A DNA stretch of 64,000 nt from Sipunculus nudus (lineage: Eukaryota > Annelida > Sipuncula > Golfingiida > Sipunculidae). Position 1 is the stretch's first letter; the number at the start of each line of letters is the position of its first letter. Below are positions 1 through 11,720 of the stretch, one piece after another. The DNA is taken from the NCBI GenBank assembly GCA_026874595.1, contig CM049306.1:88512142-88576141 (forward strand), read 5' to 3'. The position numbers and the translations under genes were made by a program. The notes under the pieces are model-generated. The model was not told the origin of the DNA, did no database searches, and saw only the letters and a program-made list of their open reading frames with translations.

Positions 1-489
1 TATCGAGAATCTTCAGCTGAAGGTAGGTGACGATGTGGACATTCTAGAAAAAAAATTGCGGTTGGGTCTGTATTTGGAGGCCAAATCTCACAGTTAATTT
101 CCTCCCCTATGATAAATAAAGATACAAAACCCAAGGAAAAAAAAGATGATGATTCTCTTGCTTATAAGTTTGCAAAGGACTACTACCTTTTGTTCTCTTT
201 TCTGCAAGGTGGCTCTGTGAGTGAGGTAAAGGGGGTGCCGAGTGCAGCTCCGGACAGGTTGAACATGACAGTGACTTGAGTTATGTGACGAAAGTGCATA
301 TAAAGTGCATGATTCTTTGCATACCTTTACATTTGGTGAACAACACCAATCAGACACACAGGTTCCACAACGTATACAGCAGTAAATGTTCGTATCAAGT
401 ACTGGCACATTATCAATGTTAAAATCTGAGATTAGTTCCTTAGTTGCAAGGGTAGAACATCTTTAAGATGTTGTTACCTAGAGATTCAC

Positions 490-1160
490 TCTGATGGAAA
501 CGGAAAACAAGAAAATACTTGAAGAAAACAGACGACTATAGTGTCAAAATAACAAACATGAAGAATAACTGTTGACTTTTCAGTCCAGGGTGGATGCTGT
601 TTCAGGGTCGTCGTTGCAAACGGAGATCCTCTCATTACAAGGAGCCATAAAGTCAACAACAAAAAAAATGACTTCCAGAGTGTTAAAGATAAACTTGAGA
701 AAACAGAACAATTAACACAGTCCAATTGTGTATTCATTACAAATCTCAGGATGCGACTGAACGTCACCGAAAACCATCAGAATAATAACATTGGTCCAAC
801 ATATTCTTCAGTATTGAGTCAGAGTCGTACAGAGATCTTTACTGCTCCACCCCGGGAGTGGGAAGAAGTGCGTCGTTACCTGGAATTTACCGACAGGTCT
901 ACCACTACCGAAGCGGGGGATGCTGGAGTCTCCAATAAAAACCAACAGACTTGTGCGGATAATGTGTGCACAATAGAAGGGTCGGATGAAAGTAATTCAG
1001 GTGGAGAGACTTGTTGTAGATCACTTGATTTAAATGTTAAATCGATTCCTGTTATAACTCGACACAAAACAATGTATCAACGTCCGAATACTCTAAATTT
1101 ACAGAACATGTTTTGTGTGGGTAACATTCCGAACAGACTGAATGAACAGAAATTGTACAT
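490..1160 (+). pseudogene. Degraded LINE ORF1 remnant (coiled-coil region)
   Basis: Read across frameshifts, the plus strand gives charged heptad-like stretches (for example LMETENKKILEENRRL, then SLQTEILSLQGAIKSTTKK and KDKLEKTEQLTQSN), broken by stops, followed by a longer open stretch beginning MRLNVTENH at 751. A coiled-coil, low-complexity protein lying just upstream of an endonuclease/RT remnant is what ORF1 of a non-LTR retrotransposon looks like. No zinc knuckle or RRM is clear. The open frame runs on to 1341 only because it crosses a (TA)n run, so that end is not meaningful. The ORF1 identity is inferred from position and composition; the decay is seen directly. Confidence 0.45.
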
Positions 1161-1162
1161 AT

Positions 1163-1169
1163 TTATATG

Positions 1170-1213
<44 letters not shown>
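1163..1213. repeat. (TA)n microsatellite
   Basis: A nearly pure TA run of about 45 bases inside the LINE remnant. It inserts a YIYIYI tract into the overlapping open frame. Confidence 0.9.
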
Positions 1214-1214
<1 letters not shown>

Positions 1215-1544
1215 CATGCAAGATAATGATGTGATTATGTTAGATCTTGTGATTTTACCAAGCAGGAATAATACAAGAAAAGCGGCACAAATAAGAGTTG
1301 ACGCTAGTACACGTTACTTTGTTGAAGACCAGTCCTTTTAGCCAGGTATTATCTATTGCCGCCGTTGGAGTCCTGGGCCTAAATTTACAGGTCATAGAAC
1401 CAGAATATTTACATCGAAGCACTATCAGTCGGATAGGCCAAAGGTGATCTACTAGATTAGATACAGGTATAATGACCTTATTTCTTCCTTTTTTCATGTA
1501 GCATTTTCAGTCCACTGTTTAAATAAAAGTTGTGTGCTTTAATG

Positions 1545-1677
1545 TGCGGGCTATGATGCCCAGCGCTCTATATGTCAGTCATTTACTTTCTGAAAGCAAC
1601 ATTCATGTATTAGGTGTAAGTGAACATTGATTGTACAGTACTTCTGACCTCTTGATAACAGAAGGATAGTTTTCAAA
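1545..1677 (+). pseudogene. LINE ORF2 endonuclease N-terminal fragment
   Basis: Frame starting near 1549 reads RAMMPSALYVSHLLSESNIH followed by VLGVSEH, a stop where Trp is expected, then LYSTSDLL. The 'I..L.ISEHWL' pattern is typical of the first catalytic segment of APE-type endonucleases in molluscan and other animal LINEs. The catalytic His/Asp half is absent: within about 20 codons the homology jumps to the end of the RT domain, so some 2 kb of ORF2 has been deleted. Not functional. Confidence 0.6.
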
Positions 1678-1689
1678 CCAAGAATACCT

Positions 1690-2455
1690 TTTACATTAGG
1701 CAGACAATTAATTAATATTGTTAATAGTCACAAGTATGTGGGCATAATATTACATGACAAGTTCAGTTCTGAGGAGCGTCTAAATGAAGCTTGTCAAAGA
1801 TGAAGCGGAGCCCTATTATCTCTTATCGGTGCAAATGTCCGTTCAAAGGGAATAAATGCACTGACCTGTACAAATCTTTATAAAGGGGCGGTTTTACCTA
1901 GAGCTATGTATGGGTGTGAGCTCTGGTAAAATAAAAAAAAAACATACCGATTAACTTCAACTGGAAAGATTCAAGAAATTCTGTGCAAAATTAATTCAGA
2001 ATTTTAGTCAATGGACTAGATCAGACAAGGTGCCAACTATGCTTGGGGTACCTCGTATTGAGGCTTATATACATAAATGTTAAGTATTATTCCTCTGGAA
2101 GCTGTGTTCTCTTAATCCAGAAGACACTTCCCATCGGCTCTTTCTTTTTAGGTTGGGAAATGCCTAGGCTGGGAAATGCCTTTTATAATCATAGAAAAAA
2201 AACTAGAGGGGATATGTTGTAGATATTCTGCAATTACTCAAAAAAATATAAGCACATGAATTATATTGAAAAATTCTTCAGGGAGAGAATTGTGCCTACG
2301 AAAACTTTATGGAAACGGATAGTTATCAACAGTATTGTGACATATGAACAAGATGAGTATGTCAATAAGGTTAACAATGATACAGAATTCTCCATGTATA
2401 ATGATATCAGAGAGAGTGTTTTGCTCCATCGGTGTTATTGTATGCAGCTCTAAAT
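1690..2455 (+). pseudogene. LINE reverse transcriptase C-terminal (thumb) remnant
   Basis: Reads NIVNSHKYVGIILHDKFSSE, then LNEACQR-stop-SGALLSLIGANV, then LTCTNLYKGAVLPRAMYGCE followed by LW. This is the well-known 'KYLGVxLDxxLSW ... LYxxxVLPxxLYGCELW' region at the RT thumb boundary of CR1/Jockey-like LINEs. Stops, a poly-A insertion near 1929 and frameshifts follow, then recognisable connection-domain debris ending MNYIEKFFRERIVPTKTLWK (frame from 2256). The catalytic YADD region is not present. The family is clear; the clade is not assigned. Confidence 0.75.
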
Positions 2456-2469
2456 ATGTCTTGTTCTCT

Positions 2470-2818
2470 AGAGAATTTTTAGTCTGCTGCAAACGTTTTG
2501 GTAAATACAGATAGTAAATTTGATGAGATATTTTGTCATCTTGGTTGTAGGACATTATGGAATGCATATGTACATACAGCCACGGACTGTTATAGAACCA
2601 TGTATGTGAAAGATGTATTTTGGGATTTTGTAACAGATGTGTTTCCAGTAACAGTGAGTGCTTATTTAAATAAATGTGAGGAGAGGCAGGTTCTTATTCA
2701 CTTATTAGGAAAGCCACTTCCACCAGCGGATTTTACCTGGGAAATGCATTTGGTCTTCTTATATGGCGCCGCCATCTATTTAGATTGGATTCTGTCTATG
2801 GTATCAGACCTTACATGA
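2470..2818 (+). pseudogene. LINE ORF2 extreme C-terminus
   Basis: The open frame includes SKFDEIFCHLGCRTLWNAYV, VFWDFVTDVFPVTVSAYLNK and VLIHLLGKPLPPADFTWEMH, ending in TGA at 2818. Its layout matches the Cys/His-containing tail after the RT in molluscan LINEs: a degenerate C..H motif, a 'FW..V...F.V....YL' block, then 'V..LLG'. It is the best preserved part of the element, as expected from 5' truncation and internal loss. Confidence 0.6.
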
Positions 2819-3000
2819 TTTATTAGTCTATAGTATACTACTCTACTGTCTTGAATGGATAAGACAAACAATTATGTATCTATAAATTATATGTCATTTT
2901 TGTTAATCTTGATTTGATTACACTTTTTGTATCTTAATATGTACATTGCAATCTTCGCATTGCGGAGGAAATAACGTTAACCAACCAAACAACCAACCAT
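2819..3000 (+). other. Probable LINE 3' UTR and tail
   Basis: AT-rich sequence after the ORF2 stop, ending in a short array of AACC/AACCA repeats (about 2976-2998). Several LINE clades end in short tandem repeats rather than poly(A). The boundary is inferred. Confidence 0.4.
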
Positions 3001-3663
3001 GCTTTTCTTTACATGTAGAAATAAATAAAATTAATTAATGGTTAAATTAATTTAAACTTTATTAATTCATTTTCATTTTTTAAAGAAAGAAGAAAGATCG
3101 ATGATGGAAACAATAGTCTGAAGATAACTCACATTTGTTTAAAATGAATACCAAATTGAATATTAATTTATAGAATGAGAAATTAGAATAAAACATGGTA
3201 GATGAACAAAATAAAGTCTGGAGATAATTGACATTCATTTTAACTTTATTGGTAAATCGGAAATTAGATTAATGTTTGAGGTTGTTTTTTTTTCCATTTA
3301 TATAAGATATATCATGGTTATTGCGAAATCAGAAGAAAGTTTTAGGATATCGTCATTACTCTAACTTTACTAATTGTGATGGTCCTACAGTGTTTGCGTA
3401 GGTGAAGCACTATAAGAAAAAAAGGGTTCTTGAGGGTTCTTTAAAGAACCACAGGGTTGAGTAAAGAACTCCACTGATCTGTTGGAGCTCGAGGTGAGAC
3501 AAGTGTGCGATCATACAGAGTGGAGCGGAACGGCCACGGAGGACAAAAGGCCCATTCTTTGTTAATTGAACTTTTCTATGTGAACAATGTAATTGTGACG
3601 ATCCCGCCGTCTAAAATTATAAAAGCCCCATGCTTCAGAATTATGAATGCTCGTATTTTATGG
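3001..3663. other. Intergenic, AT-rich; one 16-bp palindrome
   Basis: No coding frame of note. GGTTCTTTAAAGAACC near 3438-3453 is a perfect palindrome inside a short segment of repeated GGGTTCTT/AAAGAAC words (3421-3470), possibly debris of a small inverted-repeat element. Confidence 0.5.
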
Positions 3664-4568
3664 TGTTACGGAACCTAATATCAAAAGATCACGTATTCGT
3701 GATGAACATAAATTTTGTAATGGAGATTAAAAAAAAATCAGATTCTGTAACACTAGGCAGCGTGAAATGTCTAGGGTAATGAATAAAGTAGTCAGTGGTT
3801 TTTTGTTAACAATTAATTATCATTTATTCTTAAAACAACCCTAACATTGCAATACACTAAATCAATACAATTTCACAGTATAACACAGTATAACAATCAA
3901 TACATGTATATAAATAAAGTGTACAGTACCTGGATACCACCACTGTCACAGCGACAAGTACTTTCAAATGTATAAGCCGGATGAACAGTTCACACACATC
4001 TTCTCAGGGAATAACAGTCCAATGTAATCACAAAATCAAACTACTGTAATCCAAAAGTGAAATCCTGGCAGTGATCCGAAAGGCAAACTGAAGGCTATAT
4101 AAAATCCATCCTAAATTCCGAAGAAGACCTATAACTGCTGCATGTATTCGAAAAGGTCCCATATATTGGCACACACTCTTCCGTGCCCGCTGGAATATTT
4201 CTCTCCTCTCTCCTGGCTCTAAAACACAGTCCCTTGTTTATAACTTTCACCTTAAGCCGAAAACTTCCCATTTCTTGAACAATCCAAAGAACCGAACATG
4301 TTACACAGTACACACGCGTTACAGGAAACATCTAGAATAACATCGCTGTGTTTCTTCATATCAGGGTTCACACGTAGGCCGGCTAGGCGAGAAAGCCCCA
4401 GACTAGCATGACCGCTGTGTTTACACGTGGGCCGCACCCGGCCATCTAGAACAAGAAACGCTGTTCCATAGCAACGCCAGGGCTTGAGCCAAACATGAAT
4501 CAGAATGTCAACAGAGCTCAATAAAAGAGACATGTCAACAGCTCACAATAAACCAGACATCTGTAACA
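3664..4568 (+). mobile_element. Solo LTR, copy A
   Basis: 905 bp beginning TGTTACGGAACCTAA and ending CATCTGTAACA, the TG...CA and inverted TGTTAC/GTAACA ends of an LTR. Clearly homologous along its length to copies at 38,440 and 41,015. Flanks are ATGG on the left and ATGT on the right, a 4-bp target duplication with one mismatch. An AATAAA-containing stretch (about 4521) lies 40-50 bp before the 3' end. No gag-pol interior is attached. Ty3/gypsy-type is suggested by the 4-bp duplication; this is inference. Confidence 0.75.
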
Positions 4569-5023
4569 ATGTAATGTGGAGAAGGGTCACCATGCTTGGT
4601 CAGGATGTATTATCCTGGGTTTTATATCTTTGGACTGATGAAACCGTTTTGTGAAATGTGTTTCTCGAACGGCTCCTCTGCAGCCCTATAGGCGTTGTAT
4701 TTGGACCTATGCTTGCGGACTGAAAACACCCTTTTAAACCTAAGTATACCGCCATTTCTTATAATTTGTCTTATTTGAACAGTATTAAATGTAACCAGGA
4801 CAAATCGTTTTATATCTCGTACATATTGTAAATAATGATTTGCTTATTATTAATATTATCAAGAACTTTAATTTTTGTGAGTCTTTCTTGCGTTCATGTT
4901 ACGTGCCGAACCCGGACGAAATTTAAGCCACACGTAACAATATTATTATAGCTTTTGTTTAAAATCTTAAATTTGAATTATACCTCTCACTTCTGCAGTT
5001 AAAGTTAATAAGGGGAGGCAAAA
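4569..5023. other. Intergenic, nothing recognised
   Basis: No coding frame, repeat or RNA-gene signal that I can support. Confidence 0.5.
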
Positions 5024-5295
5024 CAGGAGCGGGGGGGGGTATATATATCCCCCTCCACCTTTCAGAAAGGGGGGATGGTCAATATAATCATTCACCTGCT
5101 ATTCAGAGAATAATATTTAATATAAATAATATTAATGTGAATATATTTTAAATGTGTCGCAGGAAAATAACACACATCCATACATACAAACATACAAACA
5201 TACATATGTATGTATGTACCCCCCCCCCCCACACACACACACATATATTAGCCTGCTAGTCACCCCCCACCCTTACAGATAAATTGACGCAACTG
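5024..5295. mobile_element. hAT-type MITE, copy 1 (eroded)
   Basis: Starts CAGGAGCG and ends GACGCAACTG, matching the CAGGGGCGTC...GACGCCACTG termini of the copy at 58,326. It also shares the inner words TATCCCC, GGATGGT and CTATTCAGAGAATAA. The centre has diverged and gained (CATA)n, C-run and (CA)n tracts. The 8-bp target duplication is only partly recognisable (AGGCAAAA against GCTAAACA; a one-base shift gives GGCAAAAC/GGCTAAAC). Confidence 0.6.
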
Positions 5296-6880
5296 GCTAA
5301 ACATTAAACACTCTCTTAGTATTGACACCGATATGCCCTTGTACGGATCTGCCTGTAAAATTAAGAAACGGTTGCGGTCAACTTGCAGTTTACAACAGAC
5401 TTTTGCTCCACACAGTTCACTGAGACAGATTCAGCGACATCTTTCGTTCAATATGGAACTAACTGAACGTGCAACCGACGTTTCTCGTCACAGGGCCGGC
5501 GCCAAAGATTTGCATTATTGCTCCATCTATCTGCTGTACTGTTTACTAAATTTGTGGCTGTCGAGCTTTGTAAACATATAAGACATAATAATTAAGCAAG
5601 TAATATTTACATTTGCAGATTTATATAATATTTAAAATGCAATTATTTATTACAATTATTTATAAAATTCAGTATATAAAATTCCATCGCCATATATAGC
5701 AGTAAAATGTATATTAAAATGCATGGGGGTTTTCATTTTACCTATATGTTGTGTCAGACTATAATATTTGTATTTTTATTTGCAAAATTTCACCACTCTA
5801 ATTTACTACTGTTTACATTATATAATTTTAGCATGGTATTAAGATGTTACTAATAATCTTTCTTTCGCAAACATTTATGCACATAAGCGCATTAATAAAT
5901 ACTTAATAATGAGACTAATTAGTGTATACAGACTGCTGTGTGTATTTACATAGAAGTTTATTTGCTATGTATAGAAATTTGCCGTTATATGGCCTACCTC
6001 CAAATAAGCCATATCAGCTAGACATGCCATGGAATAAAACGCTCCAAAGATTGATTTTAGTCATCTCCTAATGTATATTCATAAGGACTATGACTAAGCC
6101 GCATCAACACTCAGACATACATACGTACACACACCCTGAATTACCTGCCTTTTTCGGCGTATACACTTGTTACTGAGATAAAAAAATATCATGATATGAA
6201 CTACCTTTTTATTTACCCATAATTATATCTCTTTTATTGTTGTCTACCCCTTTTTTGAATAGGATGAAAGGGAAATAAATCTAGGTGATACATACATATA
6301 AATAAAAAGGTTTTCTCCTTTCTTTTTTTTTCTATTTAGACTAAATGCAACACTATATTGCCCCGTCTTTGAGTTGCGTTGCGTCATTGTTCGAAAACCC
6401 GTTTAGAAATTGTGCGCAATGAGGTACTTGAGGTACGCCACAAAAATAGAATTTACCTTTTTTTTTGGGACTCTCGTATGTTGGAGATTAATTTTAACCA
6501 CCTCTCTTCCAGGTACAACTCGAAAAGAGGAGGTAAGCCTCAACAGGCAAAAGGTAGGCCACATCAGGTATTTGTGTTCGCCGTCAAAGGATTCACAGAC
6601 GCGCGTGTGCAATACACCCACAAAAACACACACACACACACGAAAAGTCACGTAATTTTACGTCTTCGTTGGGCTCTCCTGTTACCAGGTTCACCACACT
6701 CCTTATGTGAAACATCAATTTATGCATCATTTTTCATTTAAAACCGATAGTTGTATACGGACTCCTATATGACAATCACAGTTTATTGCATGCTTATATA
6801 TGTACTGATCTGTCCTCATTTTTCATGCATACAGGTAGGCCACAAGAACCACCAGTTAAAAAATATATGTGTCACATAGC
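5296..6880. other. Intergenic, AT-rich
   Basis: Low GC with a (CA)n stretch at 6627-6642. Overlapping open frames at 6379-6741 have no recognisable motif and show no codon bias; I take them as chance. Confidence 0.5.

Positions 6881-6882
<2 letters not shown>

Positions 6883-6925
<43 letters not shown>
6883..6925. repeat. (TA)n microsatellite
   Basis: A pure TA run directly abutting the left end of the MITE at 6929, a common MITE target or edge arrangement. Confidence 0.9.
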
Positions 6926-6928
<3 letters not shown>

Positions 6929-6930
<2 letters not shown>

Positions 6931-7248
6931 CCAAAATAAAAAAAAAAGTATGGTTCTCAGGCACTTTTTTTCAGAAATCAATGCGGGCGGGCGATTTTTT
7001 TATTCTTAATTTTTTGGTATGTTTCGATGAAAATGTCAAATAATAAGGAAATAGCATGATAATAACAAAATATTTTTTTGGCTAAACAAGTAAAACCACT
7101 AAATGACAAAGGAAATTGTATGATTTTATCTTCTTGAAAGAAATGTCAGAGCGGCTGCAGCTCAAAATCAAAATAAAAATTGTTGATGCGGGGGATAAAA
7201 ATTGATGCGGGCGGTGCCTGAGAACCATACCTTTTATTTTTTTAGGCC
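6929..7248. mobile_element. MITE family M, copy 1
   Basis: 320-bp AT-rich element. Terminal inverted repeats of about 36 bp start GGCC and contain a perfect 17-bp core, GTATGGTTCTCAGGCAC at 6948-6964 and its reverse complement at 7214-7230. TAA lies directly outside both ends (6926-6928 and 7249-7251), which would fit a TWA duplication of PIF/Harbinger elements, although the left TAA sits at the edge of a TA run. Internal ATGCGGGCGG words occur near both ends. No transposase. Confidence 0.8.
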
Positions 7249-7251
7249 TAA

Positions 7252-7770
7252 AGCTTGTTTGTTTTAGAAAAAATATTCTGATCTTTTTCTCTGCCAGGCC
7301 CTCTGGGAAATTTGTCGTGTATGTTTTCAAAAGATTCATTATTTCCTTTGTAACATGAAATTCGGAGAATGGGGGATGGTGCAATATATAACATCCCAGA
7401 TGACAGCGCAGCATCATTATAGATTCGTAAATAATATACATCCACCGCATCCATCATACATAATGTGGTTGTTAACCTTTGGGGCAGCGCTGGCTTGTAA
7501 TAAAATGGTCAACAGTTATGAAGAAGCATGTATTCAAGATTAAATAATAATCTCAAGTAAATATGGATAAATGAACAAAAGAGGGGCCATGGATACGTTT
7601 TCATTTAATGCCAAAAGTGTATATGATAAGAATAATAGACCAGCCATTTACGGTGCAAGACAGAGAAGTTGCTGTTTTTGTCATCGCGAGCTGCAATAAT
7701 AATTAACGTACGTGAAACAGGGGTCATTGACTAAAGAAAAATACACATGTATTTCTTAATTTTACATGTG
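7252..7770. other. Intergenic, nothing recognised
   Basis: Only short chance frames. Confidence 0.5.
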
Positions 7771-7771
7771 G

Positions 7772-7775
<4 letters not shown>

Positions 7776-7830
<55 letters not shown>

Positions 7831-7833
7831 ATA
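7776..7833. repeat. (TA)n microsatellite
   Basis: TA run with one TTTA interruption. Confidence 0.9.
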
Positions 7834-8037
7834 CACACAAGTGAGGTTAATAGTATGTTAACATTGTGTGTACACGTATTTAATATTATGTATATGATTT
7901 TAGTCCTCCTACATTAAAACACACCTGATACATTACCGGGCAGTTTAGCAACAGCCATGAAGATACTGGAAAATAGTCTGAAGACTCAATGGGCAAGCAG
8001 GGGAAACGTAAGGTTTACGGTATAGTGGGGAGCCTTG

Positions 8038-8055
8038 CCTATATATATATATTAT

Positions 8056-8117
<62 letters not shown>

Positions 8118-8215
8118 CATTCCAAATTGAGAAATACATAAAATAATATGTATAATATATGTTTAATATATATATAATATAAATACAATATATATAATAT
8201 ATATGTAAGATATAT
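8038..8215. repeat. (TA)n-rich block
   Basis: A long TA run (8038-8113) followed after about 50 bp by degenerate ATATAATATA sequence to about 8215. It produces a spurious YIYIYI open frame on the minus strand. Confidence 0.9.
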
Positions 8216-9584
8216 GTATATGTGTAAGGGTGTGGGTGTGTGCTTATGCATAACATTATATGTTTGGATGAGACAGTGGAGACTGAAATCGAAAATATTT
8301 TAATATTCTGCATGCCATTAATTAGAACATCAATATAAATGCATATCTTACACAAACAAGGCCTACAGGCCTAAAGCGAACCTGTGCAAAGTTTGGGAGT
8401 ATAAATGGAGGTTTATTTTTAAAATTTAATATTGATCGTCTTAAGTCCTGCATATCTACCTTAGTCATTATGATTTCAGCAAAATGGACATTTCGGACCT
8501 GCAAGTTTCAGACTAGGCCATTTTAAAACTAGAATATGGGTAGTCGACAAGCGACTATGAGTATCCGCAGAAATCAGTTTGGGACGGGTGAAGTGAGGCA
8601 TGGATTAGGTGGCAAGGGCAATAGAGTGAGGTGTGTTGCATATTAGCATGGATGTCTGCAGCGTAAACGTGAATGTATGTGGTGCCACCTGTCATAAAAT
8701 CGAGAAAGCTGTCCAGGGCGTATAAACCTGACTTTCCGTGGTGGAGAACCCATGGTGGAAAATCTTTATAATTAACATGGAGGCGCAATCTTCGCGCATC
8801 TGTCTCTCGTGTATGGCCTTAGTCACAGCTGTTAATCACTGCTACTTTTTCACCAAAATCAGCAATTATAATCTCAAGGTTTATTACACTTAGAGGAAAC
8901 TTGTATATATAAATGTTAAAAGCCCATATGATACATATGCACCCAAAATTAAGAGCAATCCTTCCCATATCACCTGCCGATAATAGACATATTATTTCTT
9001 TCAATATCTTTCATTATCGCTCTTCTTTACCCGTGTGCTCCTTGTTAATTAGCAAAACTTGTTCTAGTCTTTGTTGTATCACAGTCTATTCAGCTCAGTC
9101 TGACATGTATACAGAGATAGGTACGTTCATTTATATAAATCTGTCATCTGAAGACGAATGTAATTATGTTAGGGTGGATATTTGTGGGACATTTCCGTTT
9201 ATTCCTGCTTTTATTCTCATTTGAGTCCGTACCACCACCTGTGACTCATCTGGGATTCTATAAATCTTTAATAATGTTAACAGGAACAATTTTACTAATC
9301 AAGAAGGGAGCATTGACATTTGTGGTCCTACTGGGTCTCTAGTCCATGTAGTCAGCGTATGACAAAAGGAACATTCAAATAAACATTTTTAGTTTTTGCA
9401 AACTTTACAGGAAACTGTATGAATCCATCATATTTATACACATAACAATGTATTAAAACCATTTTTTTCTAGAAAGATTGCGAAGTTAAATTTTAAGGAT
9501 TATTTATTTCATTCAAATGAAGCAGATGTCATATACTGATCATTCCCATCCTGTGTGCATGTTGGGGACAGGCGTCATGCTCCA
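8216..9584. other. Intergenic, nothing recognised
   Basis: Several open frames of 60-100 codons without motif, bias or splice context; none is supported as a gene. Confidence 0.5.
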
Positions 9585-10070
9585 CAGGACCCTATAAATC
9601 AGACATATCTCAGTCTCTACCAGAGGATATCAGAACAAAAATATACGACATTAGGTTTCATCAGAATATCAAAACCGTCCTCAGGAAGTTATCCGATCAA
9701 AATGATTGGTCTCAGTATCTTCAGGAAATTATCCAATCAAAACTGATTGGTTTCAGTAACTTCAGGAAGTTATCCGATCAAAATGATTTTTCTCATTATC
9801 CCCAGAAAGTTATCTGATCAAAATGACTGGTCTCAGTATCTTCAAGAATTTATCCGAATTAAAATGATTGGTCATTGTATCTTCAGGAAGTTATCCGATC
9901 AAAATGATTGGTCCCAGTACCTTCAGGAAGTTATCCGATGAAAATTATTTTTCTTAGTAGCCCAAGGAAGTTATCCGATCTAAATGATTGGTCTCAGTAT
10001 CTTCAGGAAGTTATCTTATCAAAATCATTGGTCTCGGTATCTTCAGGACGATATATATTCTAGAAGACAA
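9585..10070 (+). repeat. Minisatellite block 1, about 40-bp units
   Basis: About ten diverged tandem units with a consensus containing CAGGAAGTTATCCGATCAAA followed by ATGATTGGTCTCAGTATCTT. Clear units start near 9670, 9720, 9761, 9801, 9842, 9883, 9923, 9964 and 10004. Units vary by substitutions and one-base indels, so no reading frame is kept. Confidence 0.85.
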
Positions 10071-10255
10071 TGGGGTGTCAGGAGGATATTCTGTTATAAA
10101 CAAATGACCAAATTTTTAAAATAAAAAAAGGACGAATGCTACCCAGATCAAAGTACTGGCCCCATAATCGTCAAACAAACGACTTAATGCCCGTAGGGAG
10201 TTATCAAAGAAATGATTATAAATAGCCTGGGCATTATCCCATCTGAAACCTTGGC
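10071..10255. repeat. Degenerate linker between minisatellite blocks
   Basis: Contains decayed words of the same repeat (for example GGAGTTATCAAAGAAATGAT near 10197) but no clean unit. Confidence 0.5.
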
Positions 10256-11720
10256 CCCCGAAGAAAGAAAGGAACTGACTTCACTATCCACAGGACGCAA
10301 TCCAGACAAAAAAAAGGACTGACCTTACTATCCACAGGGCGCTATCCAGACAAAAAAGGACTGATCTCACTATTTCCAGGACGATATACAGAAAAAAGGA
10401 CTGATCTGACTATCTGCAGGAAGATATTCAGACAAAAAGGGTAGTGACCTCAATATCCACAGGACCCTATCAAGACAAAAAGGACATAACTCACTATCCT
10501 CAAGACGCTATCCAGACAAAAAAGTAATGATCTCACTATCCTCAGGACGCTATCCAGACAAAAAAGGAATTATCTCACTATCTTATTGACGATATTCTGA
10601 AAAAAATGACTGATCTGACTATCTTCAGGACGCTATCAAGACAAAAAAGGACTGACTTCACTGTCTTCAAGAGGATATGCAGACAAAATAAACTAACCCC
10701 ACTATCTATACGAAGCTATCTAGACAAAAAAGGGACTGACCTCAATATCCACAGGACGCTATCCAGACAAAAAAGGACTGATCTGACTATCTTCAGGACG
10801 ATATCCAGACAAAAAAGGGACTGACCTCAATATCCACATGGCCCTATCGAGACAAAAAGGGACTGATCTCACTATTTCCAGGACGATATCCAGAAAAAAA
10901 TGACTGATCTGACTATCTTCAGGACGATATTCAGACAAAAAAGGGAGTGACCTTAAAAACACAAAGGACCCTATCAAGACAAAAAAGGACTTAACTCACT
11001 ATCCTCAAGACGGTATCCAGACAAAAAAGGAATGATCTCACTATCTTCAGGAAGATATCCTGAAAAATGACTGATCTGACTATCTTCAGGACGCTATCAA
11101 GACAAAAAGGACTGACTTCACTGTCTTCAAGAGGATATGCAGACAAAACAAACTAACCCCACTATCTTTAGGACGCCTTCCAGACAAAAAAGGGACTGAG
11201 TTCACTATCCACAGGACGCTATCTATCCAGACAAAAAAGCACTGATCTCACGATCTTCAGGACCATATCCAGAAAAAAGGACCGATCTCACTATCTTCAG
11301 GACCATATCCAGACAAAAAACGGACTGACCGCACTATCTTCTCGGCGATATCCAGAAAAAAAGGACTGGCCTCTCTATCTTCAGGAAGCTATCCGGACAA
11401 AAGGACAGATTTCAATATCGTCAGGACGATATCCAGACTTAAGGACAGATCTCTGTATCTTTAGGAAGTTTCCAATACAAAAAAAAAAAACTCACCACCG
11501 TACCAACAGAAAGCTATATCAGTTTAAAAAGAATGGCCCCAGTATCTTATATAAGGACGCTATTGGCTTAACGAACCTTACCTTAGTATCTTCAAAGAAT
11601 ATGTCCCATAAAAAAAGACTGACCTGAGAATCTTAGTTTTCCAGAAACAAAGGATTTGCCTCAGTATATTCAATATGGTTTCGTGATAAAATTATCTCGT
11701 CGAAGTATCTTCGAAAAGAC
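10256..11720 (+). repeat. Minisatellite block 2, about 40-45 bp units with higher-order repeat
   Basis: Roughly 28-30 units with a consensus containing CAGGACGCTATCCAGACAAA, then AAAGGACTGATCTCACTATCTT. It is related to block 1 (same CAGGA..nTATCC and CTCA.TATCTT halves) but is a distinct subfamily. A multi-unit block at about 10,390-10,720 recurs at about 10,895-11,180, with offsets of about 504 bp on the left side and 461 bp on the right, so one unit was gained or lost. Units beyond 11,470 are strongly decayed. Confidence 0.85.

Noticed and set aside
94-408. Cys-rich minus-strand frame (CCIRCGTCVSDWCC)
   Set aside because: The cysteine pattern is suggestive of a zinc finger, but the frame ends in low complexity, lies antisense to the LINE remnant and matches no family I can name.
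7945-8355. 136-codon minus-strand open frame
   Set aside because: Most of it is YIYIYI from a (TA)n run; open frames over TA repeats are automatic. The same applies to frames at 751-1341 (distal part), 35,202-35,387, 35,454-35,813 and 47,511-47,805.
10256-11470. CRISPR-like array
   Set aside because: The whole unit repeats with gradual divergence; there are no constant repeats with unrelated spacers, and the host is eukaryotic.
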